A stretch of 19,857 bases of DNA from NCBI GenBank assembly GCA_035718085.1, contig DASTHS010000299.1, positions 1-19,857 of the forward strand, written 5' to 3'. The notes beneath the pieces are model-generated. The model was not told the origin of the DNA and did no database searches. It saw only the letters and a program-made list of their open reading frames with translations. The position numbers were made by a program, and so were the translations under genes. This document shows, piece by piece, positions 13,713-19,857 of this stretch (position 1 is its first letter; every line of letters starts with the position of its first letter). The DNA is from DASTHS01 sp035718085. GTDB lineage: Bacteria; Actinomycetota; Acidimicrobiia; Acidimicrobiales; Palsa-688.

Positions 13713-14597
13713 GTGCCCCACGTGGATAGGGACGCCCTGGCGGCAGCCGTGGCCCAGCGCTACTGGCACCACACCATCGACCTCGGTCAGGGGGTCGTGA
13801 CCCCTGGGGGGTCGACCTCCGTGCTGCGGGGGCGGGAGTTGCCCGACTTCGCCGGCCGCAGCGTGCTCGACATCGGCGCATGGGACGGCTACTACTCCTT
13901 CCTCGCCGAGTCGCAGGGCGCCGCCAGGGTGGTCGCCCTCGACCACTACGTCTGGGGCGTCGACCTGCAGGCGCGCAACGAGTACTGGGCCGAGTGCACC
14001 CGCGCCGGCACCCTCCCCGACCAGGCGCGTGACCTGACCGACTTCTGGCGGCCCGACCTCCCCGGCAAGCGCGGGTTCGACCTCGCAGCAGAAGCCCTCG
14101 ACAGCCGGGTCGAGGCCGTGGTCGGCGACGTCGCCACCATCGACCTCGAACCCCTCGGCACCTTCGACGTCGTGCTGTTCCTCGGGGTGCTCTACCACCT
14201 GCCCGAGCCCTTCAGCGCCCTGCAGCGGGTGCGGTCGCTCACCTCCGGGGTCGCCGTGATCGAGACCGAGGCGCTGGTGGTGCCCGGTCACCCGTCCGCC
14301 GCGCTGGTCGAGTTCACCGCCGGCACCCTCAGCGGCCACGACTACGGCAACTGGTTCACGCCGACGGTCCCGGCCCTGCGCGCCATGTGCATCGCCGCCG
14401 GCTTCACCCGCGTCGACGTGATCAGCGAGCCATCTGCGCCCGCCCCGGCGGCTCCCCCGGCTGCGCCAGGCTCGCGCCTGCGGCAGTGGCGGCGCCGGCA
14501 GCATTGGCGGGACACGATGACGCCAGCTCCTCCGCAGCCGCCTTCACCACCTCCGCCGCCCCAGCACGGTCGGGCGGTGGTGCACGCCTACCCCTGA
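13713..14597 (+). CDS. Class I SAM-dependent methyltransferase, CmoB-like (DUF1698 type)
   Basis: This is a 294-residue methyltransferase-fold protein. The N-terminal motif YWHHTIDLGQGVVTPG resembles the signature of CmoB-type tRNA U34 carboxymethyltransferase relatives. The SAM site is SVLDIGAWDGYYSFLAE (about residues 50-66), the acidic residue after strand 2 is in VVALDHY, and motif IV is FDVVLFLGVLYHLPEP. Actinobacterial relatives often act on natural products or sugars instead of tRNA, and no CmoA gene is next to it, so the substrate is open. The last 50 residues are a Pro/Ala/Arg-rich tail (PSPPPPPQ) unlike the fold and probably disordered. The start is GTG 13713; GTG 13722 is the alternative, and neither has a Shine-Dalgarno. 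It follows the DedA gene by 47 nt and could be read from the same transcript. Confidence 0.85.
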   Translation: MPHVDRDALAAAVAQRYWHHTIDLGQGVVTPGGSTSVLRGRELPDFAGRSVLDIGAWDGYYSFLAESQGAARVVALDHYVWGVDLQARNEYWAECTRAGTLPDQARDLTDFWRPDLPGKRGFDLAAEALDSRVEAVVGDVATIDLEPLGTFDVVLFLGVLYHLPEPFSALQRVRSLTSGVAVIETEALVVPGHPSAALVEFTAGTLSGHDYGNWFTPTVPALRAMCIAAGFTRVDVISEPSAPAPAAPPAAPGSRLRQWRRRQHWRDTMTPAPPQPPSPPPPPQHGRAVVHAYP

Positions 14598-14652
14598 CCC
14601 GACGCTCGGACGACCGGCGGAGCGTTCGGCGCCCCCTACTCGGGCGACTCCG

Positions 14653-16062
14653 TCAATGGCCCTCGTCGCCCACCTGGGCGGCGGGCCCGATCACCTCGAT
14701 GATCCCCCCGCCGGCCACGGCAGGCCGACCGAGTGCCCGCTCGGCGCGGGGCACCACCACCGACCACCGTGTCGCCCCGGTGCGCGGGTCGAGGGCGCTC
14801 ACGCCATCGCCCGCCGCGCGCACCGGCGCGGCGATGATCAGCGACGGATCCGCCGGGCGGCCAGCCGACTCGACCGGCCCGGCCAGGTCTGCCCGCTCCC
14901 ACAACCGGGCACCGGTCGACACGTCGTAGCCGGCGACATCGGCGTGGCCCGACGCCAGCGCGTCGACGACGACGGTTTGCCCGAGCAGGAGGACCGTGCC
15001 GCCAGCCCCGGCTGCGCCGGGGACCTGCCAGAGCGGACGGCCCGTGGCCGGGTCGAGTCGGGTGACGGTGGTGCTCGACGTGCTCACGAGCGCGCCGTCG
15101 TCCGCAGCCCACTGTGCGTCCGGCGGCCCGGTCGCCGTCCACAGCTGGCGGCCGGTGGCGGCGTCGACCGCCGTGACCGCCGTCGCCGAAGCGCCGGTCA
15201 CCGGGCCGCTGAACACCACGACCGGCCCGACCGCCGACAGCGTCGTGCCGTACGGCGCTTGAAGCGCCCACCGGCGCACGCCGGTCGCCGCATCGGTGGC
15301 CACGAGCGTCGTCGACGCCCGGGCGTCGCTCCCGAGGAAGCTGACGCTCAGCTCTGCGCTGATCACCGTCGCGCCGACGTCGACGGGCGTCGCCGTCTCA
15401 TCCTGCATCGCCGGGACATGGGGCACCGGTCGGGCTGCAGGCTGCGCCGTCCACGCCACCCGCCCGCTGCTGATGTCGACCGCCTCGACCGGGTCGCCCT
15501 CGATGCCGCTGAGGAGCAGAGACCCGCCCACTCCGATCGTCGGGCGCGCTCCGAAGGGGAGAGAGCGAGTTGTCCACGCGACCGAGCCGTCGCTCAGGCG
15601 CAGACCCAACAAGCCGCCATTGACCGAGCCCGCAACGACGGCGACCGACTGCGACGCAGCAACCACCACAGGGGTCACACCGCCATCGGTCACCTCGCCC
15701 GACCGCCACGTCCACACCCGTCGGCCGCTACGGAGATCGACGGCGACGACGTCGTCGTCGACCGAGAACAACGCCAGGCCCGCAGCGACGACCGGCGTGC
15801 CGGCAACCGGGAGCCCCACCGGCGACCCGGGCACGGCCACAGCCCAGCACACGTGACCGGCAGCATCGACCGCCACCGCCGCCACACCCGTCGACGGCAG
15901 GCCCGTCGAGTGGCCGCACGATGGCCCCGACGCGGCCGGGGCACCCGGCGCCGAGCTGCACCCTGCGCTGACCAGGGCAGCGGTGATAGCCACGGCCGCC
16001 CCCAGCGAGCGACACAGACGACCGGGACGCTGACGGCGAGCCCGCCGGCGGACCCCGACCAT
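14653..16062 (-). CDS. PQQ-like beta-propeller lipoprotein
   Basis: This is a secreted, lipid-anchored beta-propeller of about 469 residues from ATG 16062. An Arg-rich n-region (VRRRARRQRPGRLCR), a hydrophobic stretch (LGAAVAITAALV) and SAGCSS form a lipoprotein signal, with the lipid-bearing Cys at about residue 35. The mature part consists of repeats of the form DxxTGxxxW, such as DAATGRQLWTA, DPATGRPLWQV, DVSTGARLWER and DPRTGATRWSV. I count about eight, consistent with an eight-bladed PQQ_2/YncE-like propeller. Quinoprotein catalytic residues are not evident, so a binding or scaffold role outside the membrane is likelier than PQQ-dependent oxidation. GTG 16167 in the same frame would add 35 residues and has a TACGAT hexamer 6 nt upstream, but it would push the signal peptide far inside. 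Third codon positions are visibly less G/C-biased than in the neighbours. Confidence 0.85.
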   Translation of the reverse strand: MVGVRRRARRQRPGRLCRSLGAAVAITAALVSAGCSSAPGAPAASGPSCGHSTGLPSTGVAAVAVDAAGHVCWAVAVPGSPVGLPVAGTPVVAAGLALFSVDDDVVAVDLRSGRRVWTWRSGEVTDGGVTPVVVAASQSVAVVAGSVNGGLLGLRLSDGSVAWTTRSLPFGARPTIGVGGSLLLSGIEGDPVEAVDISSGRVAWTAQPAARPVPHVPAMQDETATPVDVGATVISAELSVSFLGSDARASTTLVATDAATGVRRWALQAPYGTTLSAVGPVVVFSGPVTGASATAVTAVDAATGRQLWTATGPPDAQWAADDGALVSTSSTTVTRLDPATGRPLWQVPGAAGAGGTVLLLGQTVVVDALASGHADVAGYDVSTGARLWERADLAGPVESAGRPADPSLIIAAPVRAAGDGVSALDPRTGATRWSVVVPRAERALGRPAVAGGGIIEVIGPAAQVGDEGH

Positions 16063-16173
16063 CGAGGAGCCCGCTCGACACACCCGACCCCACGTCTGGT
16101 GCTCGTCGGTGGAGCGCAACTTCACGTTCGCGGGGCCCTCGGCAGCGTCGCGCGGGTGCACCGACACCAGCCG

Positions 16174-16179
16174 ATCGTA
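16174..16179 (-). promoter_or_regulatory. -10 hexamer upstream of the beta-propeller lipoprotein
   Basis: On the minus strand TACGAT ends exactly 6 nt before GTG 16167. The transcript would start at about 16167. It is then either leaderless from that GTG or has a leader of about 105 nt to ATG 16062. Confidence 0.45.
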
Positions 16180-16224
16180 CGCCCGCAGCTGCCGGCCGGG
16201 GCTCGATGGAAGCTCGATGCGCCG

Positions 16225-16241
16225 ACCGGCCGTCGGCCGGT
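16225..16241 (-). terminator. GC-rich hairpin downstream of tRNA-Val
   Basis: ACCGGCC and GGCCGGT form perfect 7-bp arms around a 3-nt loop, about 39 nt beyond the tRNA 3' end and upstream of the lipoprotein promoter. It could end the tRNA transcript. There is no T-run, so confidence is limited. A direct repeat GCTCGATG (16201-16208 and 16212-16219) lies next to it. Confidence 0.35.
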
Positions 16242-16279
16242 GACACGTCGGCGCCCGCTCGGACCCGGGGCGTTCGTCG

Positions 16280-16353
16280 TGGGCGCTACAGGACTCGAAC
16301 CTGTGACCTCAGCCGTGTGAAGGCTGCGCTCTAACCAACTGAGCTAAGCGCCC
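16280..16353 (-). tRNA. tRNA-Val (anticodon CAC)
   Basis: This is a complete 74-nt cloverleaf on the minus strand. The acceptor stem GGGCGCT pairs with AGCGCCC. The D arm is GCTC-AGTTGGTTA-GAGC, the anticodon stem CAGCC/GGCTG surrounds loop TTCACAC (anticodon CAC at 16317-16319), the variable loop is AGGTC, and the T arm is ACAGG-TTCGAGT-CCTGT. The discriminator is A at 16280. CCA is not encoded, so it must be added after transcription. It reads GUG valine codons, which are very frequent in this GC-rich sequence. It lies upstream of the lipoprotein gene on the same strand and diverges from the YbhN-like gene. Confidence 0.97.
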
Positions 16354-16377
16354 GTCCCTGCGTCGGGCAGGAGCGAC

Positions 16378-16383
16378 ACAGTA
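16378..16383 (-). promoter_or_regulatory. Possible -10 hexamer of the tRNA-Val gene
   Basis: On the minus strand TACTGT lies 24 nt before the tRNA 5' end, leaving room for a short 5' leader removed by RNase P. No convincing -35. Confidence 0.35.
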
Positions 16384-16514
16384 GCAAGGCCCGCTCGGCG
16401 GCCGCGGCGCATGGCCGCCAGGTGGGCATCGACCATCTGGCGCGACCCAGCGACACGAATCGGACGAACGAGCAACCGGGCATGCGGAGTGCGGCGGGGG
16501 GGTACGTGCTGGCC

Positions 16515-16520
16515 GGGAGG
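16515..16520 (+). promoter_or_regulatory. Shine-Dalgarno of the YbhN-like gene
   Basis: GGGAGG lies 4 nt before ATG 16525. It picks this start over in-frame upstream candidates that would reach back toward the tRNA. Confidence 0.6.
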
Positions 16521-16524
16521 TCGA

Positions 16525-17709
16525 ATGACCGCAGAGCAGCAGTTGCCGTGCGCCGCGCCCGACGCCGACCCGGGCCTGCCGCGGGTGCCGTCGCCCGTGG
16601 CCGACCCGTGCACGCCCGCCACCGGCCGGTTCCGCCACCTCCTGCGCACGGTGGGACCCCTCGTCGTCGGCGCCGCCGTGGTGGCCGTCGCCGTCACGTC
16701 GGGCGCCGGCGTCGGCGCGGCGGTGGCCCGCATGCGCCACATGGACGCCGGTCTCCTGCTGGCCGCGGTCGTCGCCGAGGCCGGCACGTTCGTGTGGCTG
16801 TCGGTGCACCTGCGCCTGCTCGCCGGACCCGCCGCCAACCAACGGCGGGCGGCACCGCTGCGCACCGCGCTGGTCGTCTTCGGGCTCGGCAACGTGCTGC
16901 CCGCCGCCCCCGCCGAAGGGGTGGTGATCGCCGGCACCGCGTTGCGCCGCCGGCGCATGCAGCCCCGCCGCATCGCCGTGGTCCTGGGCTTCTCGCAGTG
17001 GTTCTGGACCCGCGGGCTGCTCGCCGTGGCCGCCGTCGACGCCGCCGTCGCCGGCGCGGTCGGCGACCTCCCCGGCCCGTGGCGTGGAGGCGCCATCGCC
17101 GCCGCCGTGCTCACCGCGGCGGCGCTGGCCGCCAGCACCTGGCTGTCACTGCGGCGGGGGGTGGCCGAGGCGGTGGCCGACGTGGCCCTCCGGGTACGGC
17201 ACCGGCGCCGCCCCCTGACCAAGGGCGAGCGGCGCCGACGGGGTGCGGCGTGGCACGAGGTCGCCGTGCACGTCACCGGCACCGGCCGGCAGCGGTCCGC
17301 ACTGCTGGCGTCGACGTCGGCGGCGTGGGTGTGCGACGCCGGCTGCCTGCTGCTCGCCCTGCGCGCCGCAGGTGTGCACGTCGCCCCCGACCAGCTGCTG
17401 CTCGCCTACGCCGTCGGCACGCTGGCGTCGAACGTGCCGCTGCTCCCCGCAGGCATGGGCGTCGTCGAGACCCTGACCCCCCTGGTGCTCACCTGGTTCG
17501 GCGCCCCGTGGGGGGCGGCGCTGACCGGCGTGCTGGTGTACCGGGTGGTCGGCACCCTCCTCCCTGCGGCGGTCGGGCTGCTGGCGGCGGCGGGGCTGCG
17601 CCTGCCCATGGCCGGAGGCGCCGACGACGGCGACACGGCCGCCGTCGCGCCCGTGGCCGTGCTGGGGGGTGCCGTCGGGGCGATGGCGGTGGCCCACAGG
17701 GGGCCCTGA
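16525..17709 (+). CDS. YbhN/UPF0104 family membrane protein (lysylphosphatidylglycerol synthase TM region-like)
   Basis: This is a 394-residue integral membrane protein of the LPG_synthase_TM family, the flippase half of MprF. Soluble aminoacyl-transferase sequence is absent, so it is a stand-alone transmembrane version. After a polar N-terminus of about 40 residues there are roughly seven to eight hydrophobic segments. Family hallmarks are GLGNVLPAAPAEGVVIAG in the first half and AVGTLASNVPLLPAGMGVVETLTPLVLTWFG with VLVYRVVGTLLPAAVGLL in the second. A basic loop (RVRHRRRPLTKGERRRR) lies between the halves. Start ATG 16525 has GGGAGG 4 nt upstream. It diverges from tRNA-Val and is followed by the glutamate synthase gene after about 120 nt. 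Proteins of this type are thought to move lipids or lipid-linked sugars; the cargo here is unknown. Confidence 0.87.
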   Translation: MTAEQQLPCAAPDADPGLPRVPSPVADPCTPATGRFRHLLRTVGPLVVGAAVVAVAVTSGAGVGAAVARMRHMDAGLLLAAVVAEAGTFVWLSVHLRLLAGPAANQRRAAPLRTALVVFGLGNVLPAAPAEGVVIAGTALRRRRMQPRRIAVVLGFSQWFWTRGLLAVAAVDAAVAGAVGDLPGPWRGGAIAAAVLTAAALAASTWLSLRRGVAEAVADVALRVRHRRRPLTKGERRRRGAAWHEVAVHVTGTGRQRSALLASTSAAWVCDAGCLLLALRAAGVHVAPDQLLLAYAVGTLASNVPLLPAGMGVVETLTPLVLTWFGAPWGAALTGVLVYRVVGTLLPAAVGLLAAAGLRLPMAGGADDGDTAAVAPVAVLGGAVGAMAVAHRGP

Positions 17710-17726
17710 ACCCGGCGCCGGTCGGC

Positions 17727-17732
17727 TATCGT
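17727..17732 (+). promoter_or_regulatory. Candidate -10 hexamer of the glutamate synthase gene
   Basis: TATCGT is the only TAnnnT-type hexamer I picked out in the 121-nt gap before the TTG start. It predicts a transcript start near 17739 and a leader of about 92 nt, long enough for post-transcriptional control. I do not recognise a known riboswitch in the leader. Confidence 0.4.
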
Positions 17733-17816
17733 TCCTCCGACGAGGTCAGGGCCAGTGTCGTCCCTGCCGAGGTTCCCGAGTCCAACCAACCCGGTCGAAG
17801 CTCCGGCATCGCTTGC

Positions 17817-17823
17817 AGGAAGG
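17817..17823 (+). promoter_or_regulatory. Strong Shine-Dalgarno deciding a TTG start
   Basis: AGGAAGG lies 7 nt before TTG 17831. The downstream reading HSPAGGLYRPEFEHDACG places the nucleophile Cys at residue 19, so this TTG is the only start that fits the family. Confidence 0.75.
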
Positions 17824-17830
17824 TCCGTCC

Positions 17831-19857
17831 TTGCCCCACTCCCCCGCTGGCGGTCTCTACCGCCCTGAGTTCGAGCACGACGCGTGCGGCGTCGCCTTCG
17901 TCGTCGACGTGCACGGTCGCCGCAGCCACGACGTGGTGCGCATGGGGCTCGACGCCCTCTGCCACATGGAGCACCGGGGGGCGTCCGGCGCGGAGGTCAA
18001 CACCGGCGACGGGGCCGGCATCCTCCTGCAGGTGCCCGACCGGCTCTACCGCGCGGTCACCGACATCGACCTGCCCGACCCGGGCGCCTACGCCACCGGC
18101 ATCGCGTTCCTCCCCGCCGGCGGCGCCGAGGCGGCCGCGACCCGCCAGGCCATCGATGCCGTGCTGGTCGACGAAGGCCTCGCGGTGCTCGGCTGGCGTC
18201 ACGTGCCGCACGACGCCGGCGACCTGGGTTCGATCGCCCGGAGCGCCATGCCGAGCTTCTGGCAGCTGTTCGTGGGCGGGGGCGCCACCGGCGCGACGGG
18301 CATCGACCTCGAGCGGCGGGTGTTCCTGGCCCGCAAGCGGGTGCGGCGGGAGGTGGCCGACACGTACTTCTGCTCGCTGTCGACGCGCACCATCGTCTAC
18401 AAGGGCATGCTCACCGCCCCGCAGGTGGCGAGCTTCTGGGCCGACCTCGACGACGAGCGCCTCGACAGCGCCCTCGCCCTCGTGCACAGCCGGTTCAGCA
18501 CCAACACGTTCCCGAGCTGGCCGCTGGCCCACCCCTACCGCCTGGTCGCCCACAACGGCGAGATCAACACGTTGAAGGGGAACCGCAACTGGATGCGGGC
18601 GCGCGAGGCGCTCCTGGCCAGCGACGTGCTCCCCGGCGACCTCGAGCGCGCCTTCCCGGTGGTCAGCCCCGACGCGAGCGACTCGGCCACCTTCGACGAG
18701 GTGCTCGAGCTGCTGCACCTGGGCGGCCGGTCGCTGCCCCACGCGGTGCTGATGATGATCCCCGAGGCGTGGGAGCACGACGCGGCGATGGACCCGGCGC
18801 GCCGGGCGTTCTACCAGTACCACGCCGCCCTGATGGAGCCCTGGGACGGTCCCGCCTCCATCGCCTTCACCGACGGCACGGTCATCGGCGCGGTGCTCGA
18901 CCGCAACGGCCTGCGCCCGAGCCGCTACTGGGTCACCGCGGACGGCCTGGTGGTCATGGCCTCCGAGGTGGGTGTGCTGCCCATCGAGCCGGCACGGGTG
19001 GTGCAGCGCGGCCGGCTCCAGCCCGGGCGCATGTTCCTGGTCGACACCGCCCAGGGCCGCATCGTCGACGACGCCGAGATCAAGGCGGCGCTCGCCGCCG
19101 AGCACCCCTACGCCGAGTGGGTGGCCGAACACCAGGTGCGCTTCGAGGACCTCCCCGACCGCTTCACCCTGACCCCGCAGCACGCGTCGGTGGTCACCCA
19201 CCAGCGCCTGTTCGGCTGGACCTCCGAAGACCTCAAGGTGCTGCTCGGCCCGATGGCCCGCACCGGCGCCGAGCCGATCGGCTCGATGGGCACCGACACC
19301 CCACTGGCCGTGCTCTCCGAGCGGCCCCGGCTGCTCTACGACTACTTCCAGCAGCTCTTCGCCCAGGTGACCAACCCGCCCCTCGATGCCATCCGGGAGG
19401 AGATGGTGACGAGCATGGCCGGCACGATCGGCCCGGAGGGCAACCTGCTCGACCCGCGGCCCGAGGCGGCCCGCCAGATCGTGCTGCCCTCGCCGCTGCT
19501 CACCAACGAGGAGCTGGCGAAGCTCCTCTACATCAACGAGGACGGTGACCGCCCGCAGTGGCGCAGCTTCGCCGTCGACGGGCTGTTCCCCGTGCACGGC
19601 ACCCGCAGCCCGGGCGAGGAGCTCGAGTCGGCCCTGGCCGACGTGTGCGCCCGGGTGTCGGCGGCGATCGCCGAGGGGGCCAACCTGATCGTGCTGTCCG
19701 ACCGGCACACCAGCGCCGAGCTGGCCCCGATCCCGGCGCTGCTGCTCACCGCCGCGGTGCACCACCACCTGATCAAGGAGAAGACCCGCACCAAGGTCGG
19801 CCTGGTCGTGGAGACCGGCGAGGCCCGCGAGGTGCACCACATGGCCCTCCTCCTCGG
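17831..19857 (+). CDS. gltB: Glutamate synthase large subunit, N-terminal 675 residues (cut by window edge)
   Basis: This is the large (alpha) subunit of NADPH- or ferredoxin-type glutamate synthase, which transfers glutamine amide nitrogen to 2-oxoglutarate, giving two glutamates. The window holds the glutamine amidotransferase domain and the start of the central domain. The reading frame is open to the edge; full-length proteins have about 1500 residues, and the FMN/2-oxoglutarate barrel is outside. A short propeptide of 18 residues precedes the N-terminal nucleophile Cys19 (HDACGVAF), which is normally exposed by cleavage. Further motifs are MEHRGASGAE, NTGDGAGILLQVP, HSRFSTNTFPSWPLAHPYR, LVAHNGEINTLKGNRNWM and DRNGLRPSRYW, all diagnostic. 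The start is TTG 17831 with AGGAAGG 7 nt upstream, after a probable leader of about 92 nt. A gltD partner would be expected downstream. Confidence 0.96.
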   Translation, partial: MPHSPAGGLYRPEFEHDACGVAFVVDVHGRRSHDVVRMGLDALCHMEHRGASGAEVNTGDGAGILLQVPDRLYRAVTDIDLPDPGAYATGIAFLPAGGAEAAATRQAIDAVLVDEGLAVLGWRHVPHDAGDLGSIARSAMPSFWQLFVGGGATGATGIDLERRVFLARKRVRREVADTYFCSLSTRTIVYKGMLTAPQVASFWADLDDERLDSALALVHSRFSTNTFPSWPLAHPYRLVAHNGEINTLKGNRNWMRAREALLASDVLPGDLERAFPVVSPDASDSATFDEVLELLHLGGRSLPHAVLMMIPEAWEHDAAMDPARRAFYQYHAALMEPWDGPASIAFTDGTVIGAVLDRNGLRPSRYWVTADGLVVMASEVGVLPIEPARVVQRGRLQPGRMFLVDTAQGRIVDDAEIKAALAAEHPYAEWVAEHQVRFEDLPDRFTLTPQHASVVTHQRLFGWTSEDLKVLLGPMARTGAEPIGSMGTDTPLAVLSERPRLLYDYFQQLFAQVTNPPLDAIREEMVTSMAGTIGPEGNLLDPRPEAARQIVLPSPLLTNEELAKLLYINEDGDRPQWRSFAVDGLFPVHGTRSPGEELESALADVCARVSAAIAEGANLIVLSDRHTSAELAPIPALLLTAAVHHHLIKEKTRTKVGLVVETGEAREVHHMALLL

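Noticed and set aside
14653..16353. Integrated element with att sites at tRNA-Val
   Set aside because: I found no second copy of the tRNA 3' end and no integrase or other mobile gene in the window.
17726..19840. 704-residue minus-strand ORF
   Set aside because: It is antisense to glutamate synthase, whose motifs are unmistakable; the antisense product has no fold signal and lacks stops only because of the base composition.
1..19857. CRISPR array, insertion sequence or toxin-antitoxin pair
   Set aside because: No regularly spaced repeats, transposase motifs or paired small antidote/toxin genes were seen on either strand.

Overview
This window is chromosomal DNA of very high GC content. It has dense, mostly ungapped genes, many GTG starts and one TTG start, and almost no AT-rich sequence outside promoters. 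Gene content (two AMP-binding acyl-CoA ligases, a LPG-synthase/YbhN-type membrane protein, a DedA protein, a GltB-type glutamate synthase) and the apparent heavy use of leaderless transcripts point to an actinobacterium. I would guess the Acidimicrobiia (Iamia/Ilumatobacter-like), but that is a guess from style and not a proven placement. I see no phage, transposon, CRISPR array or plasmid function. Most of the window reads as ordinary chromosome.

Layout. Positions 1-4620 hold a divergent cluster. Leftward run a FGGY carbohydrate kinase, an FAD amine-oxidase-type oxidoreductase (overlapping it by 11 nt) and the first 56 codons of an adenylate kinase. Rightward run a D-2-hydroxyacid dehydrogenase and a class II aldolase (overlapping by 4 nt). 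The two arms are separated by about 19 nt that contain one AT-rich -10-like island readable on both strands. Kinase, dehydrogenase and aldolase together suggest catabolism of a phosphorylated sugar or sugar acid; the substrate is unknown. Positions 4658-6718 are a leftward operon of a small zinc-ribbon protein, an acyl-CoA ligase and a small membrane protein. It diverges from a rightward 3-hydroxyisobutyrate-dehydrogenase-family gene, again through an AT island that could serve both directions.

Positions 7640-9556 hold a cytoplasmic serine esterase of the class C beta-lactamase fold, preceded by a near-perfect LacI-family operator, and a small HD-domain hydrolase. A second acyl-CoA ligase (9574-11094, leftward) faces away from a rightward run of ABC ATPase, ABC-2 permease, DedA protein and, after a short gap, a CmoB-like methyltransferase (11212-14597).

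From 14653 to 16353 the minus strand carries a beta-propeller (PQQ-like) lipoprotein and, upstream of it, tRNA-Val(CAC). The window ends with a YbhN/LPG-synthase-like membrane protein and the first 675 codons of the large subunit of glutamate synthase (17831 onward), which has a TTG start, a strong Shine-Dalgarno and a leader of roughly 90 nt.

The most distinctive signals are regulatory: a recurring TAnnnT-type hexamer exactly 6 nt before ATG/GTG at several genes (leaderless promoters), two candidate bidirectional -10 elements and one LacI-type operator. The other notable point is an apparent one-base frameshift in the adenylate kinase at the left edge. I did not find convincing evidence for a wholly new defence or mobile system.
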